DNA of 64,000 nucleotides, taken from NCBI RefSeq assembly GCF_001649575.2, contig NC_051438.1, positions 10,412,714 through 10,476,713 of the forward strand. Reading direction: 5' to 3'. Below, piece by piece: positions 48,760-61,230 of the stretch. Positions within the stretch are counted from its first letter, which is position 1; each line of letters starts with the position of its first letter. Below the pieces are notes generated by a model. It did no database searches. It had not been told where the DNA came from and saw only the letters and a list, made by a program, of their open reading frames with translations. The position numbers were made by a program, and so were the translations under genes. The DNA comes from Kryptolebias marmoratus. Lineage: Eukaryota; Chordata; Actinopteri; Cyprinodontiformes; Rivulidae.

Positions 48760-49380
48760 GCCATAAAGTAAAAGCAGACAATTATGCTTTTGCTTGCGTA
48801 TGTGTGTGTTTGTCTGCTACCCAAAAAATCTCACGAACCACTAGATGTCTTTTAATGAAACTTTCAGTAATGAATCATTGGATGTATGCGTTTTATAGAT
48901 ATTGGGCTAAAATATGGTGTGGTAGTAGCTGAAAGACAGTCGACACATATGCTGAGCACTACGTGTGTAAGATCTTTTGTTTAAAATCCTAGCGCTTACT
49001 GTTGGAGTCAACCCTGTTTGTCTGTTAACAAAAAAATATCAGAAACCTCTGGACAGATTTTGATGGAACTTTATACATATATTTAACTGATTATCTTTTG
49101 AAATCAATCTAATTCAAGAGGGCCACTCCAGCTAATCAACATTAACCAACACAAAATGGCTACATTTCAGTTAATTTTACTGATACTGAACAAAAATTTG
49201 ATGTGGTAGTACACGTGCATCATTCGCAACATATACTCTGAGTTTGACATGTTGTGGTATTGCATGAGATCGTGCATAATGTTATTTTGAGGATTTGACC
49301 AAAAATGCTATAACTCTGGCATGAAAGGTGGTGGACGATATGCATTCCTTCCATAAATGCTATCCTTTAATTCTCTGTGT
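48760..49380 (+). repeat. Module-repeat family, copy 5 (two modules, tail present)
   Basis: The head AGCAGACAATTATGCTTTTG is followed by a TGTGTGTGTT stretch, CTCACGAACCACTAGATG, a second module at about 49020 (TCTGTTAACAAAAAAATATC) and the tail GCATTCCTTCCATAAATGC at 49341. Confidence 0.8.
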
Positions 49381-50925
49381 GGCAGCAAAATAGCTATCAG
49401 GTAGTGTTGGTGTTTGCAGCATCAGATGTGGCATGGAGTGGTTAAAATAACAGTGGACATATTTTGGTGGCAATAGCCACAGCAGCCTTGTATAGAGCTT
49501 TATTGATGAAGATTGGAGTGGAGTGTTCTCCCTCCTCCTCCACACAAAAGCCTATATTGGATTTCACGCTGGCTGCTCATTCACCAGACACTGCAGTGCA
49601 TTCCTAACCAAAAGCCTGCAGGCAATACGGCTGCTTTATTTGTTTATAATGTTTAGGCTTCCTGCAAATGGCTTGCACTGCAGTCACAATAACTGTGCAT
49701 AGTTACATTTAGGCAATCGACTGGGCTCGTTTTGACACGAGCGCCACAGCTCAATTCATTTGCGATGGACTAAAAATCCAATAGAGTCGTCTAATTTGGA
49801 AGAGGAAAAAGGGAGAGGGAAATAGGGAAATAAAGAACAAAATGAGAGAGCGGGTCAGCGTCACTGATGCTGTGATTTAAAACGGGATAAATGATGCTGA
49901 TATACTTCAGTAAAACCACCCACCCCACCAAAAAAAAAGAAAAAAAAAAGAAATGCTGTTTCCCCTCTAGACAACCATTGACAGATAAAATATAGACACC
50001 ATCTCTTTGCCCTCCCTAAACTGCCCTCTCTGAGTTGCACGGTTTTCTGATGTGTTTCCCTCTGGCTGCAGCAGCACTCATAAATCTATAAAAATCCCAA
50101 CTGCCAACTTTCACAACTTCAGCTCCATTAAGAGATATGACAACATCCGAGACAAATTCCTGGGAAACACTTGCTGCAATGAAACTCTAATTTACCGAAC
50201 CGATGACAGACGATGACACGGAGGTGACAAGGCAGGAGAAATGAAGTTAGCCTGGGTTGCAGTAGGGTTGTCTCTCATATGACACACACACACACACACA
50301 CAAGCACACACACACACAAATACACGACATCTGGTGGTGAACTGGTGGGAGTCGTGTCACTTCTTGTGTGCACCACCACCTCAATTCATTGCCACTTGTG
50401 CACGTGGGAGTGCATGCATGTGAATTTCCCAGTTTCTTCACTACAGCCTTGTCCTCTGCCAGCTGCTCGGCTTCTCACTCCATTTGCTCCAGACTTCAGA
50501 CACATCTGCCCACTAAATCCATCCATGTCTCACATGCAAACACTGCAGTCAAAAAAAAAAATCCTGGTGACCATTAGTTACAGCAAAACAAAGCATTCAG
50601 TGTCATCCTCATGGTTCGAATTAAGGGGGAGAAAGGGATGGTCTGTGCTATTGTTGAACAGTGTCTCCCCTATAGCCTATGCCACAATAGACAAATGTTT
50701 CAAAATGCTCAAGTAGCACCAAATATCTAGAATTTCAAACCTCTAATTCTTTTAATTTTTGTGCTTTGAGCAAACACCAAAAAATCTATAGGCCATAAAA
50801 ATTAGGGTGATTTATGTTTTATCCGGTTGTTTTTTTCTGTTGTGCTATTGTCAAAAGAATAGCTGACAAAATTTAGATATATCTGATCAAATTTTTCTGT
50901 TTTCTGCCTTTAATGAGTCTAAATG
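49381..50925. other. 5' intron with CA microsatellite, no gene
   Basis: (CA)n lies at 50283-50318 and an A-rich run at 49929-49951. The 145-codon open frame at 50279-50716 begins inside the CA repeat and is not supported. Confidence 0.45.
50283..50318 (+). repeat. (CA)n microsatellite
   Basis: About 36 bp of CA with a single AG interruption. Confidence 0.95.
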
Positions 50926-51737
50926 TGTTATGTTCCGGGGTTCTGGCTGCGTGGTGGGAATTCTGTGCGCCCTTATCACCTTTTACCACCAGATGGCGAC
51001 AGGTTCCGGTAGGAGTGCGGTGCATTATCGGCCACAGCTGTTCGTCATCATCTTCATCAGCAGCGCAGACTTAAGGAGTTGGCCACCAGTCCAGCGTCGC
51101 CTGAGTGTTTGCCAGTCACGGTACCTCTGAGCCCCCTGAGCCCGTCTCTGTGTTTCTAGTTGTCCTTCAACATTCTAGTAATTATCTTTGTTTGCTCCGT
51201 TGCCCTTTAGGTGATCCTTTGATGAGATCCCGGTTGGATTCCTGGTTTAAGAACCATCCTCGTGACGCCGTGGAAAGTACCCACAGGTTGCCCGAGTTCC
51301 CAGACTCACCTCTCCGTTGTTTTGCAATTGTTTCCTGGACCCCACGGCTGGAGGCCGTACCACTCCTCCGTTTCTTCGCTGCACCCGAGCCTACCTGTCC
51401 GCTCCCCGCCGCACTCCTCCGTTGTCCCTGGACCCACCAAGAACCGAGACCCCGGACATACATTGTTTCCCCTCCAAGACTCCGTTCATCTGCCACAAGT
51501 AAGATCAGCCTGTTGTTTCCAAAAAGATTTCCTTTTTTCCCACGAACCCTGAACTCACCACTCTGCTCTTTCCTCATAGCGAACCACTGTTGCCGTCACT
51601 GTCTTTTCCCCTGGACCAGATCATCCTGATTCTCGCTGATTGTTGTGTGATCATTATTAAATCATTTTACACTGATCCTACCTCTCTTGTCTTGTGTTCT
51701 GCATGTGGGCTTGTTAAATACTGAACCCATCATGACA
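50926..51737 (+). mobile_element. Solo LTR of an LTR retrotransposon, 812 bp
   Basis: The segment starts TGTTATGTTCCGGGG and ends CCCATCATGACA (TG...CA) and is flanked by a perfect 5-bp duplication AAATG at 50921-50925 and 51738-51742. An ATTAAA signal lies near 51656, shortly before the end of the likely R region. There are no gag/pol genes on either side, so it arose by recombination between two LTRs. A 5-bp duplication and this base composition suit a Ty3/gypsy-type element, but the superfamily is inferred. The open frames inside (51105-51629 and others) are LTR sequence, not genes. The intact duplication points to a fairly recent insertion. Confidence 0.88.
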
Positions 51738-53439
51738 AAATGAGTCCTCCACCACCACCACCACCCAATCGTCACTGTATAATTCACACACTGGTCATCA
51801 TCATGAAACTCAGAATCACATATTGAGGACTTCTTACATGAACAAACATATCAAAAGTAGCTGACAGTAAGCAAGGTCAACCAAATGTAATAAAAAAGTG
51901 GAAAAATCCACCTTATCTCCCTAATTGCTTTTTGGCCTTTTTCTCCATAAAGCTCATTACACATTTTATCTTTGAGTAATGGAATGTCCTTGCAAACTTC
52001 AGGTGATGTCTCTGAAAACTCCTTGTCTGCGTGCTTGTAACAAATAAAATTTCTGAAGCCTTAAAAGGGCTCCTGTGAAGTGAAGGATGAAAGCCAGCGG
52101 GAGAGAAGTTAGAAAGCTGGAGTGAGGGCTTCTATGCAGTCTCCAGAGTGAGGTGAAAAGAGAGTGAGGAATAAAAAAAAAAGAAAATGCAAGGCAAGGG
52201 GTGGGGTGGGTGGGTGGCTGGTGGAGGAGGGGTGTCTTCTGAAAAAAAAAAAAAAGAAAATAATAGCTCATTGATGCAACCATTTTCCCTTAACCTCAAA
52301 CGGCAAGCTTCAGAGTTAAGACAGGTAGAAACTAGTGAGTATAAGGAAGAAAAAAAGCGTGTCCTCTGCTTTTTCTGCTCCTCTTCCTTTACTTTAGGCT
52401 AAGCACGAGCATCTCTTAGAAAATTGACAGTCCTTACACAGGAATTTGTGCTCTGTAATTAACCTGCTCATTTGCTAATTTGACTGTAATCAAGCCTCTC
52501 ATCTTTCCCAGCGGGGCGCCAGAACTCTCTGAGCAGACAAGGCAGCGAGCTTCGTGATGAGTCGCATGAAGTACCTGTGCGCTACTTGACTTTACCTCCC
52601 CTCCCCCCACAAAAAAAAGCTCCATGGCACAAATGAGTAAACAAGTATACAGGTAAAAATGCTTAGTGGAGGCTGACACACATAGTGTAGAGTAAAAACA
52701 AACGTGCAGTGAGGGATAAGACTTTCCTTTGGGCTGTTCCTGTCTGTTAGAGCTCTACTGTGTGCTTCAGCCCCCGCAGCCTCTGTTAGGCGCGCACACA
52801 AACATTTTAAGAAAAAGAAGAAGAAAAAAATAAAATCAGAGGCCTAGGTATTCTCTACTCATAACCATTCAAATCAAACAATACGGCTGACATTTGCATC
52901 TGTCAAGACCCAGCGTGTGTTCTTTTCTTCTTTCTGAATGATCAGAATCCAGAATATCTCCTCTGATTCTTTTATTCTCACTCTTTCGCTCAGTCTATCT
53001 CCTCACATTCAACTACGGTGGCAAGGAGAGACTCTGCTGGTTGCCAGGGGCAACAAAAGCACGGGGCAACGGCATCAAACCATCTATTGGTTTTGATGTA
53101 AACTTCATAGTTAACAATTAGGAAAGCGCAAGACAGGCCGAGCCACTGGGGTAGAATTTACATGATGCCTGTTCAGCCATTAATGAGGCTGATTGAGCTG
53201 CTCTCTGCATGCAGTGCTTCAGCTGGAGTAACGTGATCAAGTTCAAGATGAGATTGGATTTTGATTGGTTGGGGGTGTCGCTGATTTAGCCCACTGAAAA
53301 TCTGGTCATTGGACAAATTTTGATTATCTACCTCCAAGTAACTTCGGATAGCTTCAGACGGCCCAAATGCATGAGCTTCCCTTTTTTCTGTTACAAAGAG
53401 ATAAATGCTCATAAACACAGCAGAAATATCATGACAGTT
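51738..53439. other. 5' intron, nothing recognised
   Basis: A small (CCA)n lies at 51749-51768 and purine-rich runs at 52160-52260. No exon is supported. Confidence 0.45.
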
Positions 53440-53706
53440 CTGCTGGAATACCTGTGTAATATGAAATTGACAGGGGCATAAAGGTGTATAAAACGGCTTT
53501 GGATTTTTGACATAGAAGTTTGTTTTAGAATGTCAGTAATTCACTTTGGCTCAGCTCTGCTAGGACTAAACTGTCAATCAGCTCAGAGTTAAACCCTATT
53601 ACTCCAAACTTAGGTTGTTCAAAGACGTGACTTCAACAAGTAAGATACTAACTGTTCATAACCTCTCCACAGAATCCCACTTTAAAACATCTGAACTCCC
53701 CCCTTC
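53440..53706 (+). mobile_element. Right half of a MITE related to the 42.1 kb element
   Basis: It aligns with the right half of the 42.1 kb MITE (AATACCTGTGTAATATGAAA; TGTATAAAACGG; then AACTGTTCATAACCTCTCCA, CAGAATCCCACTTTAAAACA and TCTGAACTCCCCCCTT at the terminus). The left arm is missing. Confidence 0.65.
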
Positions 53707-55019
53707 AAGTGTGACAAACTGTTCTGATCAAAGCCATTTTTAATCCAGTCAGCTCATTTGCTAACCAGGCTTTAAGAACAGAATGTGATTATACAAACAT
53801 TTTAATATAAAGCTGATGAAATTTGATAAAACTGTGTCATCCGCCTTTAATTGGCAGCAGTGCAGTGGGTGAGAGAGACGAAGCGCGGCAGATAAAGATG
53901 AATAAAAAAGATTATTTAGCAACAGCGTGGGGATGACTCAGAGGCTGCCTAACACTTGGATTCAAGAAGCAGAATATACCTCTCTGACGTATTGAGTGTG
54001 ACTGAGGAAGTTCTACTCATCCGAGCCTTTTCACGTCTGATCATTTACATATATAATTCACAGGCCAGCAGCTACTCCATCTTGATTTTTGCTGCTTCTT
54101 GTCTCTCTTTCCCTACTATCTCGTTTTCCTCCTCCTCCTTTGTCTTCCTCTCTCAGCACTGATCTGCTGCGATTCCTGCGCTCCAGATGTCAACGCAGCA
54201 GGTGCTGTGATTGGTAAGGATCAGCTTGTCTCAGTCCAATCAGATGCTCCGAGAGGTGTCCAGGAAAAGCAGTAAGCTCCTAATGAGACTAGCACACTGA
54301 CATAGTTGCACAAAAGATGCCACACACGTGCGCACGAGTTGGTGAGACACAGCACGTGCAGACGATGTATTTACCTGCATATAATATGTGCTGATATTCT
54401 CTCGCAAAAAAAAAAATAAAAAAAGGTCGTGCGCACCCAAAAAATGCAAAGAACGCTAAAAAGGGTAAGGAAGGCGTAATGAAATCTAATGACTGGTGCG
54501 TTTTGCTGTGTTGTTTGAGGCGTCTCAATGCGGTTGCCAACTCTACACAAAATAAGAAAAACACAAAAGGAGAGTGGTTGGTTGGCATGACGACAGCACA
54601 GGCTCAAAGTCTAACGAGCTACAGGGCCCAATTATGAATGTTTGGTCAAATGTGCATGGAAGCACACACCCACGCCTGCACGCGTGCACACACACATACA
54701 CACACAGGCCGGCCGTTGGTAACATCTCCACTGATGTCACAAAGGTGAGTCAAAGATGCCTCTCCAAAGATAGCTCTCTTCTATCTCCTTTCCTCTCCCT
54801 TCTGCCACTCCCTGAGCATCATCCACAGTCCCAGAACTCCTCACACCTCACCGCCTAACGCTGTTGCAGGACAAAGAAATAACCCCTCAGAGGACCTTTC
54901 CCTAGCTTTGACCTGTTAAATTTTTCCAGCAAAGTGTTGTTGCACTCTTCTTCTAACAAGGCCAAGAAGAAGAACAAAAAAACTCTTGTTGGAACCAAGT
55001 TTTTCTGATAGGAAATGAC
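53707..55019. other. 5' intron with CA microsatellite, no gene
   Basis: A CA-type repeat lies at 54685-54707. The region 54160-54760 is somewhat CpG-richer, with CCAAT/ATTGG words, and has splice-donor-like ATGCAG/GTAAATAC (minus, 54370 region) and CAAAG/GTGAGT (plus, 54744). None can be tied to a transcript. Confidence 0.4.
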
Positions 55020-55290
55020 AGAGTTGTACCCATTTTTGGTCAAACCTTGAAAATAACTGTAACATCACAGGAGGTCACATGCTCAACCTCATGCAATATT
55101 AAGAGATATTGCATGATCTGCCAGTGTTTAGAGAATATGCCGAATGTGAGTCTCAGCTACTACCACACTAAAATTTAGCTGAATTGCTGTAGAATTTGTT
55201 GATGCAAAGCCATTTTTGTATTTAATTCATGTGATGGTTTGGAAATGGTATAGACAAACAAGCCCACATGCACACAAGAAACAACATCAG
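55020..55290 (-). repeat. Module-repeat family, copy 6 (one degraded module)
   Basis: Reversed phrases include GTCTCAGCTACTACCACACT, AAATTTAGCTGAATTG and a weak ATTCATGTGATGGTTTGG. This is the most diverged copy. Confidence 0.6.
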
Positions 55291-56050
55291 TGCTAAAAAC
55301 TCATTAAATTAGATTTTAAAACTTGAACCTTTTTTTTTTTTTATTTTGCTCAGATCCCTCCCGTAGCTTGTGGGGCCCCTACCTTTACCTCCCTCTCAGT
55401 GCTCACTTTACACCAGTCAGAGACATAACTCGTCTTCTCTGCAAAAAAGGCTGAGCCACATCAGGGCCGCATAAAAAATTTCCCTGATGAAGCAAGATCT
55501 AAATGAGCTGCGTGTTGTAGCGGAGAAGAAGTCAATAAAAGTTGATGGATTTTCAACCGGGGAACAATTATGTGTTTTTGTTGTGGGATGCTGTTTACCT
55601 CAGTAATTCACACAACTTGTTTGTGTATATGTTGTTCTTTTTTTCCCTCCTTTATTTTTTTTTACATTTAGAAGGTGCAGCTCTCCAGACAGCAACAAAA
55701 TCATATGAATGCTGGACCTGAGTGCTTTAATATTTGTATATAAACTAAACTATAGTCATTCTGGCTCTTTACCCAGCGGCCTTCCTCTTCCAACTCGTCC
55801 AGGTCTTGCCAGAGGGGACAGAGGAATCTGACGAATGAACTCGCTCATACACTCACACTCCTATGGGATCACACCTATTTTTAGATAAGCGCCCCCTGGC
55901 TGTGCCGGTGTGGGGGACATGTACCTATGACTAATCCATAAGGGTAGCATGTGAGCAGCACTTATGCACACATTGTTATAATCTGTGCACATAATTTGCC
56001 CATGAATTTGAATGTAAAGGATAAACACAATTTTAATTAGATGTAATTAA
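55291..56050. other. 5' intron, nothing recognised
   Basis: A T-rich run lies at 55330-55345. The segment 55760-55960 is GC-balanced and of unknown nature. Confidence 0.4.
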
Positions 56051-56440
56051 AGGCCTAGCATTCATTCCCATGCCATAGTTTTATCGAAGACCTATTTATT
56101 ATGAGAAATTACAATGTTGTCGTTATTTTAGTCACACCTTTGCAATATTGCCACATGTCATGCTCAGAGTATGTGCTGGGAATGACTCTCAGCTATTACA
56201 CCAAAATTTAGCTCAGTGTCTGTAAAACTGATTGAGTTATTGCAATTTTGTGTTGCTAATGTCGATTAGGGAGGGTAGTCATCTTGAATTGGATCGGCTC
56301 CGTAGGTCAATCAGTTGTAGACATCAATCCAATAATTACTTTCTGAAAGATTTATTAAAATTCATCCAGTGGTTTATAAGATTTTTTGCTAACAGACAAA
56401 AAGGGTTGACCTCAAAAGTTAATACTAATGTTTTAGGCAA
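56051..56440 (-). repeat. Module-repeat family, copy 7 (one module, tail present)
   Basis: It begins with the reversed tail GGCCTAGCATTCATTCCCAT at 56052, then GACTCTCAGCTATTACACC, CATCTTGAATTGGATCGGC, AGTGGTTTATAAGATTTTTT and GCTAACAGACAAAAAG. Confidence 0.8.
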
Positions 56441-56596
56441 AGGTCAACTCAACTTAATTTAGGTCAACTCCAAAAGGCACTCAGCTGTAGATGTGCAAAT
56501 TGTACGATTTATTGGAGATTTTGCCATGCAATACGGAATGCCATGAATTCTCTAGAAATGTTTTCTTTTTCTTCTTCGGTCTTATGACAAATTATA

Positions 56597-56760
56597 GGCA
56601 AGGCAAGGCACCATTTTTCGTATAGCTAATTTCAGCAACAGGACGGCTCAAAGTGCTTTACACAAACAGTTATAAACATTGTGACAAAATGCAAAAGAAC
56701 AATAAAAGCATATAGGAAGATAAAAAAATGAAATTACAAACGCTGGAAGAAAAAACATTT
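56597..56760 (+). repeat. Dispersed repeat beginning AGGCAAGGCA
   Basis: AGGCAAGGCACCATTTTTCG is followed by TATAGCTAATTTCAGCAACA and CAAAGTGCTTTACAC, the start of a very common fish repeat (usual form: GCAAG-TTTATTTGTATAGCACA, then CAAAGTGCTTTACA). Its superfamily is not assigned here. Confidence 0.6.
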
Positions 56761-57699
56761 TGTAAAGTTAGAAATTAAAAGAAAGCTCTGATTAGGAAGT
56801 GGAATAAAATATATAGATTTTTTGAAAGTCAACACATGCACAAAGTGTCCTGAAGCTTTGCGCGCACACAAAAAGTCCATTAAAAAATCTTTTGGAGGAA
56901 AAGCCTAAACCCAACTGGAAGTCCATATTTAATGAAAGACTCCCTTTTGGCATGTTACACACTGTATTTTTTTCAAACTCCTCTTTTATCCTTGCTAGTT
57001 GCAACACATCCCTATTTTCAGTGACCTGTTAGACAGAACAGGTGGAAATAAGTCCGTGCTGTTAGAATGGAGTACCTCTAATTTAAAATTTACATTTAAC
57101 TCCGTCAGTGCTGTGACCCTCTCACCCCAGGACAAACCACACTTGCCACAGCAGCGGTGTCGCCACCTAACCCTTCCTCTCCGCTCTCACCTCCACACAC
57201 ACAGAGGTCTCATCTAACTTTCAAAGCCTCTAAAATATTCATCAGCACCAAAAAGGAAAACTTTTAATACACATGAAACAAGAGCCTGCTACCTGTGTTG
57301 CTGCTCTCTATTACGCTGCTTCCCTCTCTGTACTGGTCCCTCTCTGTGGTTCTCATGAATAATGAACACCTAGAAGAATCCAGTGGATCAGATTGTCCCG
57401 GCAGTTGGATTCAGCTCTCCTGTTTTGATCAAATAAGGCCCCTTAAATAATTAACCGAGCCTTTGTCATGCAAATGGGGATGTGTGTCTGTGTGCTGCGA
57501 CGCTGCTTGCTCCAAACATGGGGGCTTTCATGTTGCGGGGCCTGCAAACCAGTTTCACCTCACTCACTTAACTCGTAAATCCGGTGTATGTGTCACAAAA
57601 GCCTCTTTACCTTACCAACTTTGTTTCTCTCCACATGCTTTCCTTCAGTTTTTTATTAATCTATATTGTACAGAACTCAAATTTGAAGTGTTCATAGCT
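56761..57699. other. 5' intron, no gene; possible regulatory block
   Basis: No repeat is seen from 57000 to 57600. The block 57330-57480 carries TAATTAACC and an octamer ATGCAAAT (see findings). Confidence 0.4.
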
Positions 57700-58035
57700 G
57701 AGTGGCTTTCCCAACACACACTTAAGAGTGCAAACCGATCGGGTGAGATATGTTTGGAAAACTTTGCCTTTAACTTTTGGAGTCAGCTGTGTCTGTGTGT
57801 TAGCAAAATATTTCATGAACAAGTGGACAGATTTTAATGAAACTCTCAAAAAGTTATAAATGGGTGCATGTCTACAGCTGATTAGCCTTTTGGGACACCC
57901 CAACTCAAGATGGCCACCACAGCCAATTATTCTTAGGAAACACAAAAATGGCTATAACCAGTCAAATTTACAGATAATGAACTACAGTTTGGTGTGGTAG
58001 TGGCGGAGCACTGTCGCAACAGATACACAGCAAAC
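57700..58035 (+). repeat. Module-repeat family, copy 8 (one module)
   Basis: GTGTTAGCAAAATATTTCAT is followed by GAACAAGTGGACAGATTTTA, CTCAAGATGGCCACCACAGC, AAATGGCTATAACCAG and GTTTGGTGTGGTAGTGGC. Confidence 0.8.
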
Positions 58036-58714
58036 TTTGACAGGAATGTTGTTTTGTTTTTTGTACATTATTTTTTGAGTGAACAATATTTTTTACTGTT
58101 CTTAGATTTAATTTTAATATTCTCAGCCTACATAATTCGAACACTGATAAATGTCCTTATTTTGCTCCAGTTATTTATTTTACGTTTTTGAACTTGCAAT
58201 ATGGTGAATAATAATGAACATCCCCACTTTTGACTTCATTTTCATTTACATAGCAACAAGCAGTATGTACTTTGTTGTCTTCTATCCTTTTTTTTGTTTT
58301 GTTTTGTTTTCTCATTATGCTAATTAAGCCCAACTCAAAAAGAAATCACACCAATAAAGGCTCTCTCCTCTGTTTTCCTGTTTCAAGATGCTTCTTGCCT
58401 TCGCACTTAACTCAGCTCATTTAATTACAATGGGTTAGGAGAGTAAACACAGTTGTAGCCTCAGTGCCATTGATGCACAGCTCAAACTGAATGGTGTTAA
58501 AAGCTGATTTTATAGCAATTTAAAAGGTAATTTGTCTCAGCATAGCAAATCAGTAATGCACTTTTGTAGGTTAGAATATATTTACTATAATAAATAAGAA
58601 GGCTAATCTTGATAGCAAGGACACTTTAATGAATTTCTTATACTGTGCATGTAGAATATTAACGGTGTTGGATCAAGACACAGATCACTAATTCATAAAG
58701 TACCCCCAAACAAC
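58036..58714. other. 5' intron, nothing recognised
   Basis: AT-rich spacer; TTTTG runs lie at 58287-58310. Confidence 0.4.
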
Positions 58715-59400
58715 GGGCTTAGTAGCTCACTGCGCTGCAATTGTTGGAGACTAGTTGATTTAAAATGACTCAAAATTCTAAGGAAATAGGCAAATTTTCA
58801 GTGGCTGTCTCACCGAGTGTTTGCGGCCAAGCAACCAGCAAGCCACGAGGCCGTGTTTTGAGTGACGAATTTTTCAAAAATCACAGCCTATTTTTGTTTT
58901 CACAGCTTGCAAATCTGTCTTCTAGGCCGATCCCTTTGTTTCATTGCCCTCCTCCACCCACTTTGTACCCGCCACAGCCAGCTTTGTACCCAGTTTGGAT
59001 CGCGCCCCCACAATTATGATTTAATCTACAGGAGTACATTTTTGAAACAGGCAGATTTGAACCAGCTTTCTTTTTTTGGTTGTTGTTGTTTTAATATTTT
59101 TGTTTATCAAACAGCATGGTTTTTAGAACTGGAGTGCAGGAGTCAAAATACACTTCTAGAGCTGCAGAATTTATAAAAAAATAATTGAGAGGGCTTTGAG
59201 ACACCCATGACAACTTTGTGACTATTTTAGGAGAAAGTTTGTCGCACAACATGTTCAAAAATTAATTGACTCAAACAAGGAAACTGAGAAGCCCTGCAAA
59301 CATTCTGAGACACTTTGGAGATTTTTTTGCAAACACCTTTTGCCAAGTAATCTCCAACAGTCACAGCTCAGTAAGATACTACCCTTAGTCTTCTTTTTAC
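58715..59400. mobile_element. Possible inverted-repeat DNA element, about 0.69 kb
   Basis: The left part GCTCACTGCGCTGCAATTGT continues TGGAGACTAGTTG. The reverse of the right part is CTTACTGAGCTGTGACTGTT, continuing GGAGATTACTTGG. These pair imperfectly over about 40 bp. No target duplication is clear and the interior codes for nothing recognisable. A MITE or hAT-type derivative is possible. Confidence 0.4.
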
Positions 59401-61230
59401 ATCTTTATGTCTCTCTCTCTTATCTCTAAAGCAGTTTTATGTCTTTTAGAGCTTTTTTATGAACCGTCCTCTGTCAAGGTCAAACACTTTCTCTGACTTA
59501 TTTGCACGCAAACTTGTAAATACGTTTATCTGGAACATGTAACTTTTTGCAAACACACAAAAACAGGCAATTCAACACTTTTCTTTCACACAAACTCACT
59601 TCACTAAGCTTAAAATTTATTTTTTAATTCATACACCTGTTCATATAATAATGTGACTCCTACACTTTATGTACTTCATATTAAATTGTCTGATTTAAAT
59701 GCTATCCATTTAGCTCCTAATGTTATGTACACAATTTTTAGTGCTTTAAATCGTCAGAAGGAATAAATGTGGTGATAAAGCCGGGCACGTTCAAACACGC
59801 AGGTGTTGTGTAGAGATGTGTTCTCTCATCTAGATTTGTTCCCCCACCTATATATAGTAGATTTCCAGACACGAGGAGGTGTTTTCCCTGTTAAAACGGA
59901 CAAAAAAGAGACAAAAGGAGATCTTATATTTTCTTTTAGCATTTTTCAGAAAACACCACTGTTTAAAACAACAAAGACTATGAGAAAAAAAAGAAAAAGG
60001 TGAAGCCGGTAGGAAATCAGATCTCAATGGGAGAACGAATCTCGACCCAACATTAATCAGTGTTAATCAACCAACCAAGGGCCCAGATTCTGGTGTTGCA
60101 GACAGACAACCTGTCAAACTTTACAGAGTTTATTTAGCAGCTTAAAAAACTTACATGGGTTTTGTTTTTCCTGCTTATACCCTTTCGGTCATTGGAAACT
60201 TTTGTAACCGACACTGTCGCAGCTGCAGACTCTGCTCTGTGATATGCAAAATAACAGTCATTTTAGTTGATGCTTAAGAAATTAGAAAATAAAGTCATAA
60301 AAATGATGTCAGCTGAAAATATTGACATCAACAGATTATCATAATAATTACACTGCATTTGAGGACTATTTGTGGCAGCCCCACTGCACGTGCGTGTACT
60401 GTAAATGTTGCTGCAGGACAGCTTGTATGACCAAATGTTTTCTCTGCCATCTGCTTCGATCAGCAAACATACTATTTTTGGTGCGGTCTTACTTTCTCTT
60501 CATCATACATCGCTTTGTGTATGATTTTGCCCTAGTTCGAACCGGCACCAAAATCCACCGGACATTTCAGGATGTTTGCGTATCGCTTCCTTTTTAGCGT
60601 CCCGTGGCCTTCCTCCTTGTGCCTTCCCATCGCTCTAACTGTGAGTAGCCAGAGGAGAGCAACAACAAAACTGTAAAGACGAGAGAGGCACCGCAAGAGG
60701 GAGATACTCGAGACAGAGTTTGCCATTGGGACAAATACAAGAAAAGGGGAGAGTAATCCTTGAAAGAGTTCACTTCTCTCCGTTTTCTTCAGCCAAAAAG
60801 CCCGTGCTTGGTGACTGCATTTCACTCCGACTTAACAGCCTCCAAACGTGCTGTTTAGCTGCACAACATTGGCTAATAACATAAAATTGGACTGGAAGGG
60901 GGCAGTTGACATTTACGTAGCTTTTTGTCAATAAGCATTGTCATCCCTGGATACCCAGTGTTTAACAGCAGCGCACCTTGATTTAATTACTACTTTAGAC
61001 TCACATATATTCACTGTCACTCACACACAACATAAATGTCAGACACAGGAAAGCAGGATTACAGTGATGTAAGGCGGTTTTTGTAAATGCCAGATCCTTT
61101 GTCTTTTTTTTTACAATAAATGAATGCCCTACAAACATGCAGCAATTTATTTTTATAATTAACCTGTTAGAAAATTTCCACCTAACTATCCAAATTTTCT
61201 AAAAAACATACATTTTACTAATTGGTTACC
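59401..61230. other. 5' intron, nothing recognised
   Basis: The stretch 60370-60850 is less AT-rich with several CpGs; its 97-codon minus-strand open frame (60532-60825) has one hydrophobic segment but no family match. Confidence 0.4.

Noticed and set aside
50279..50716. 145-codon frame beginning with Thr-His repeats
   Set aside because: The Thr-His part is simply the translated CA microsatellite.
51105..51629. 174-codon and 131-codon open frames on opposite strands
   Set aside because: Both lie wholly inside the solo LTR (50926-51737), which is noncoding; their length follows from its GC content.
54361..54420. Minus-strand donor ATGCAG/GTAAATAC with a T-rich tract about 26 nt upstream
   Set aside because: The putative exon would be tiny and noncoding; the T-tract is an A-rich simple repeat. 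Not enough to call a tenm2 leader exon.
60532..60825. 97-codon minus-strand open frame with one hydrophobic segment
   Set aside because: No recognisable family and no splice link to tenm2; one membrane-like stretch is not enough to call a gene.
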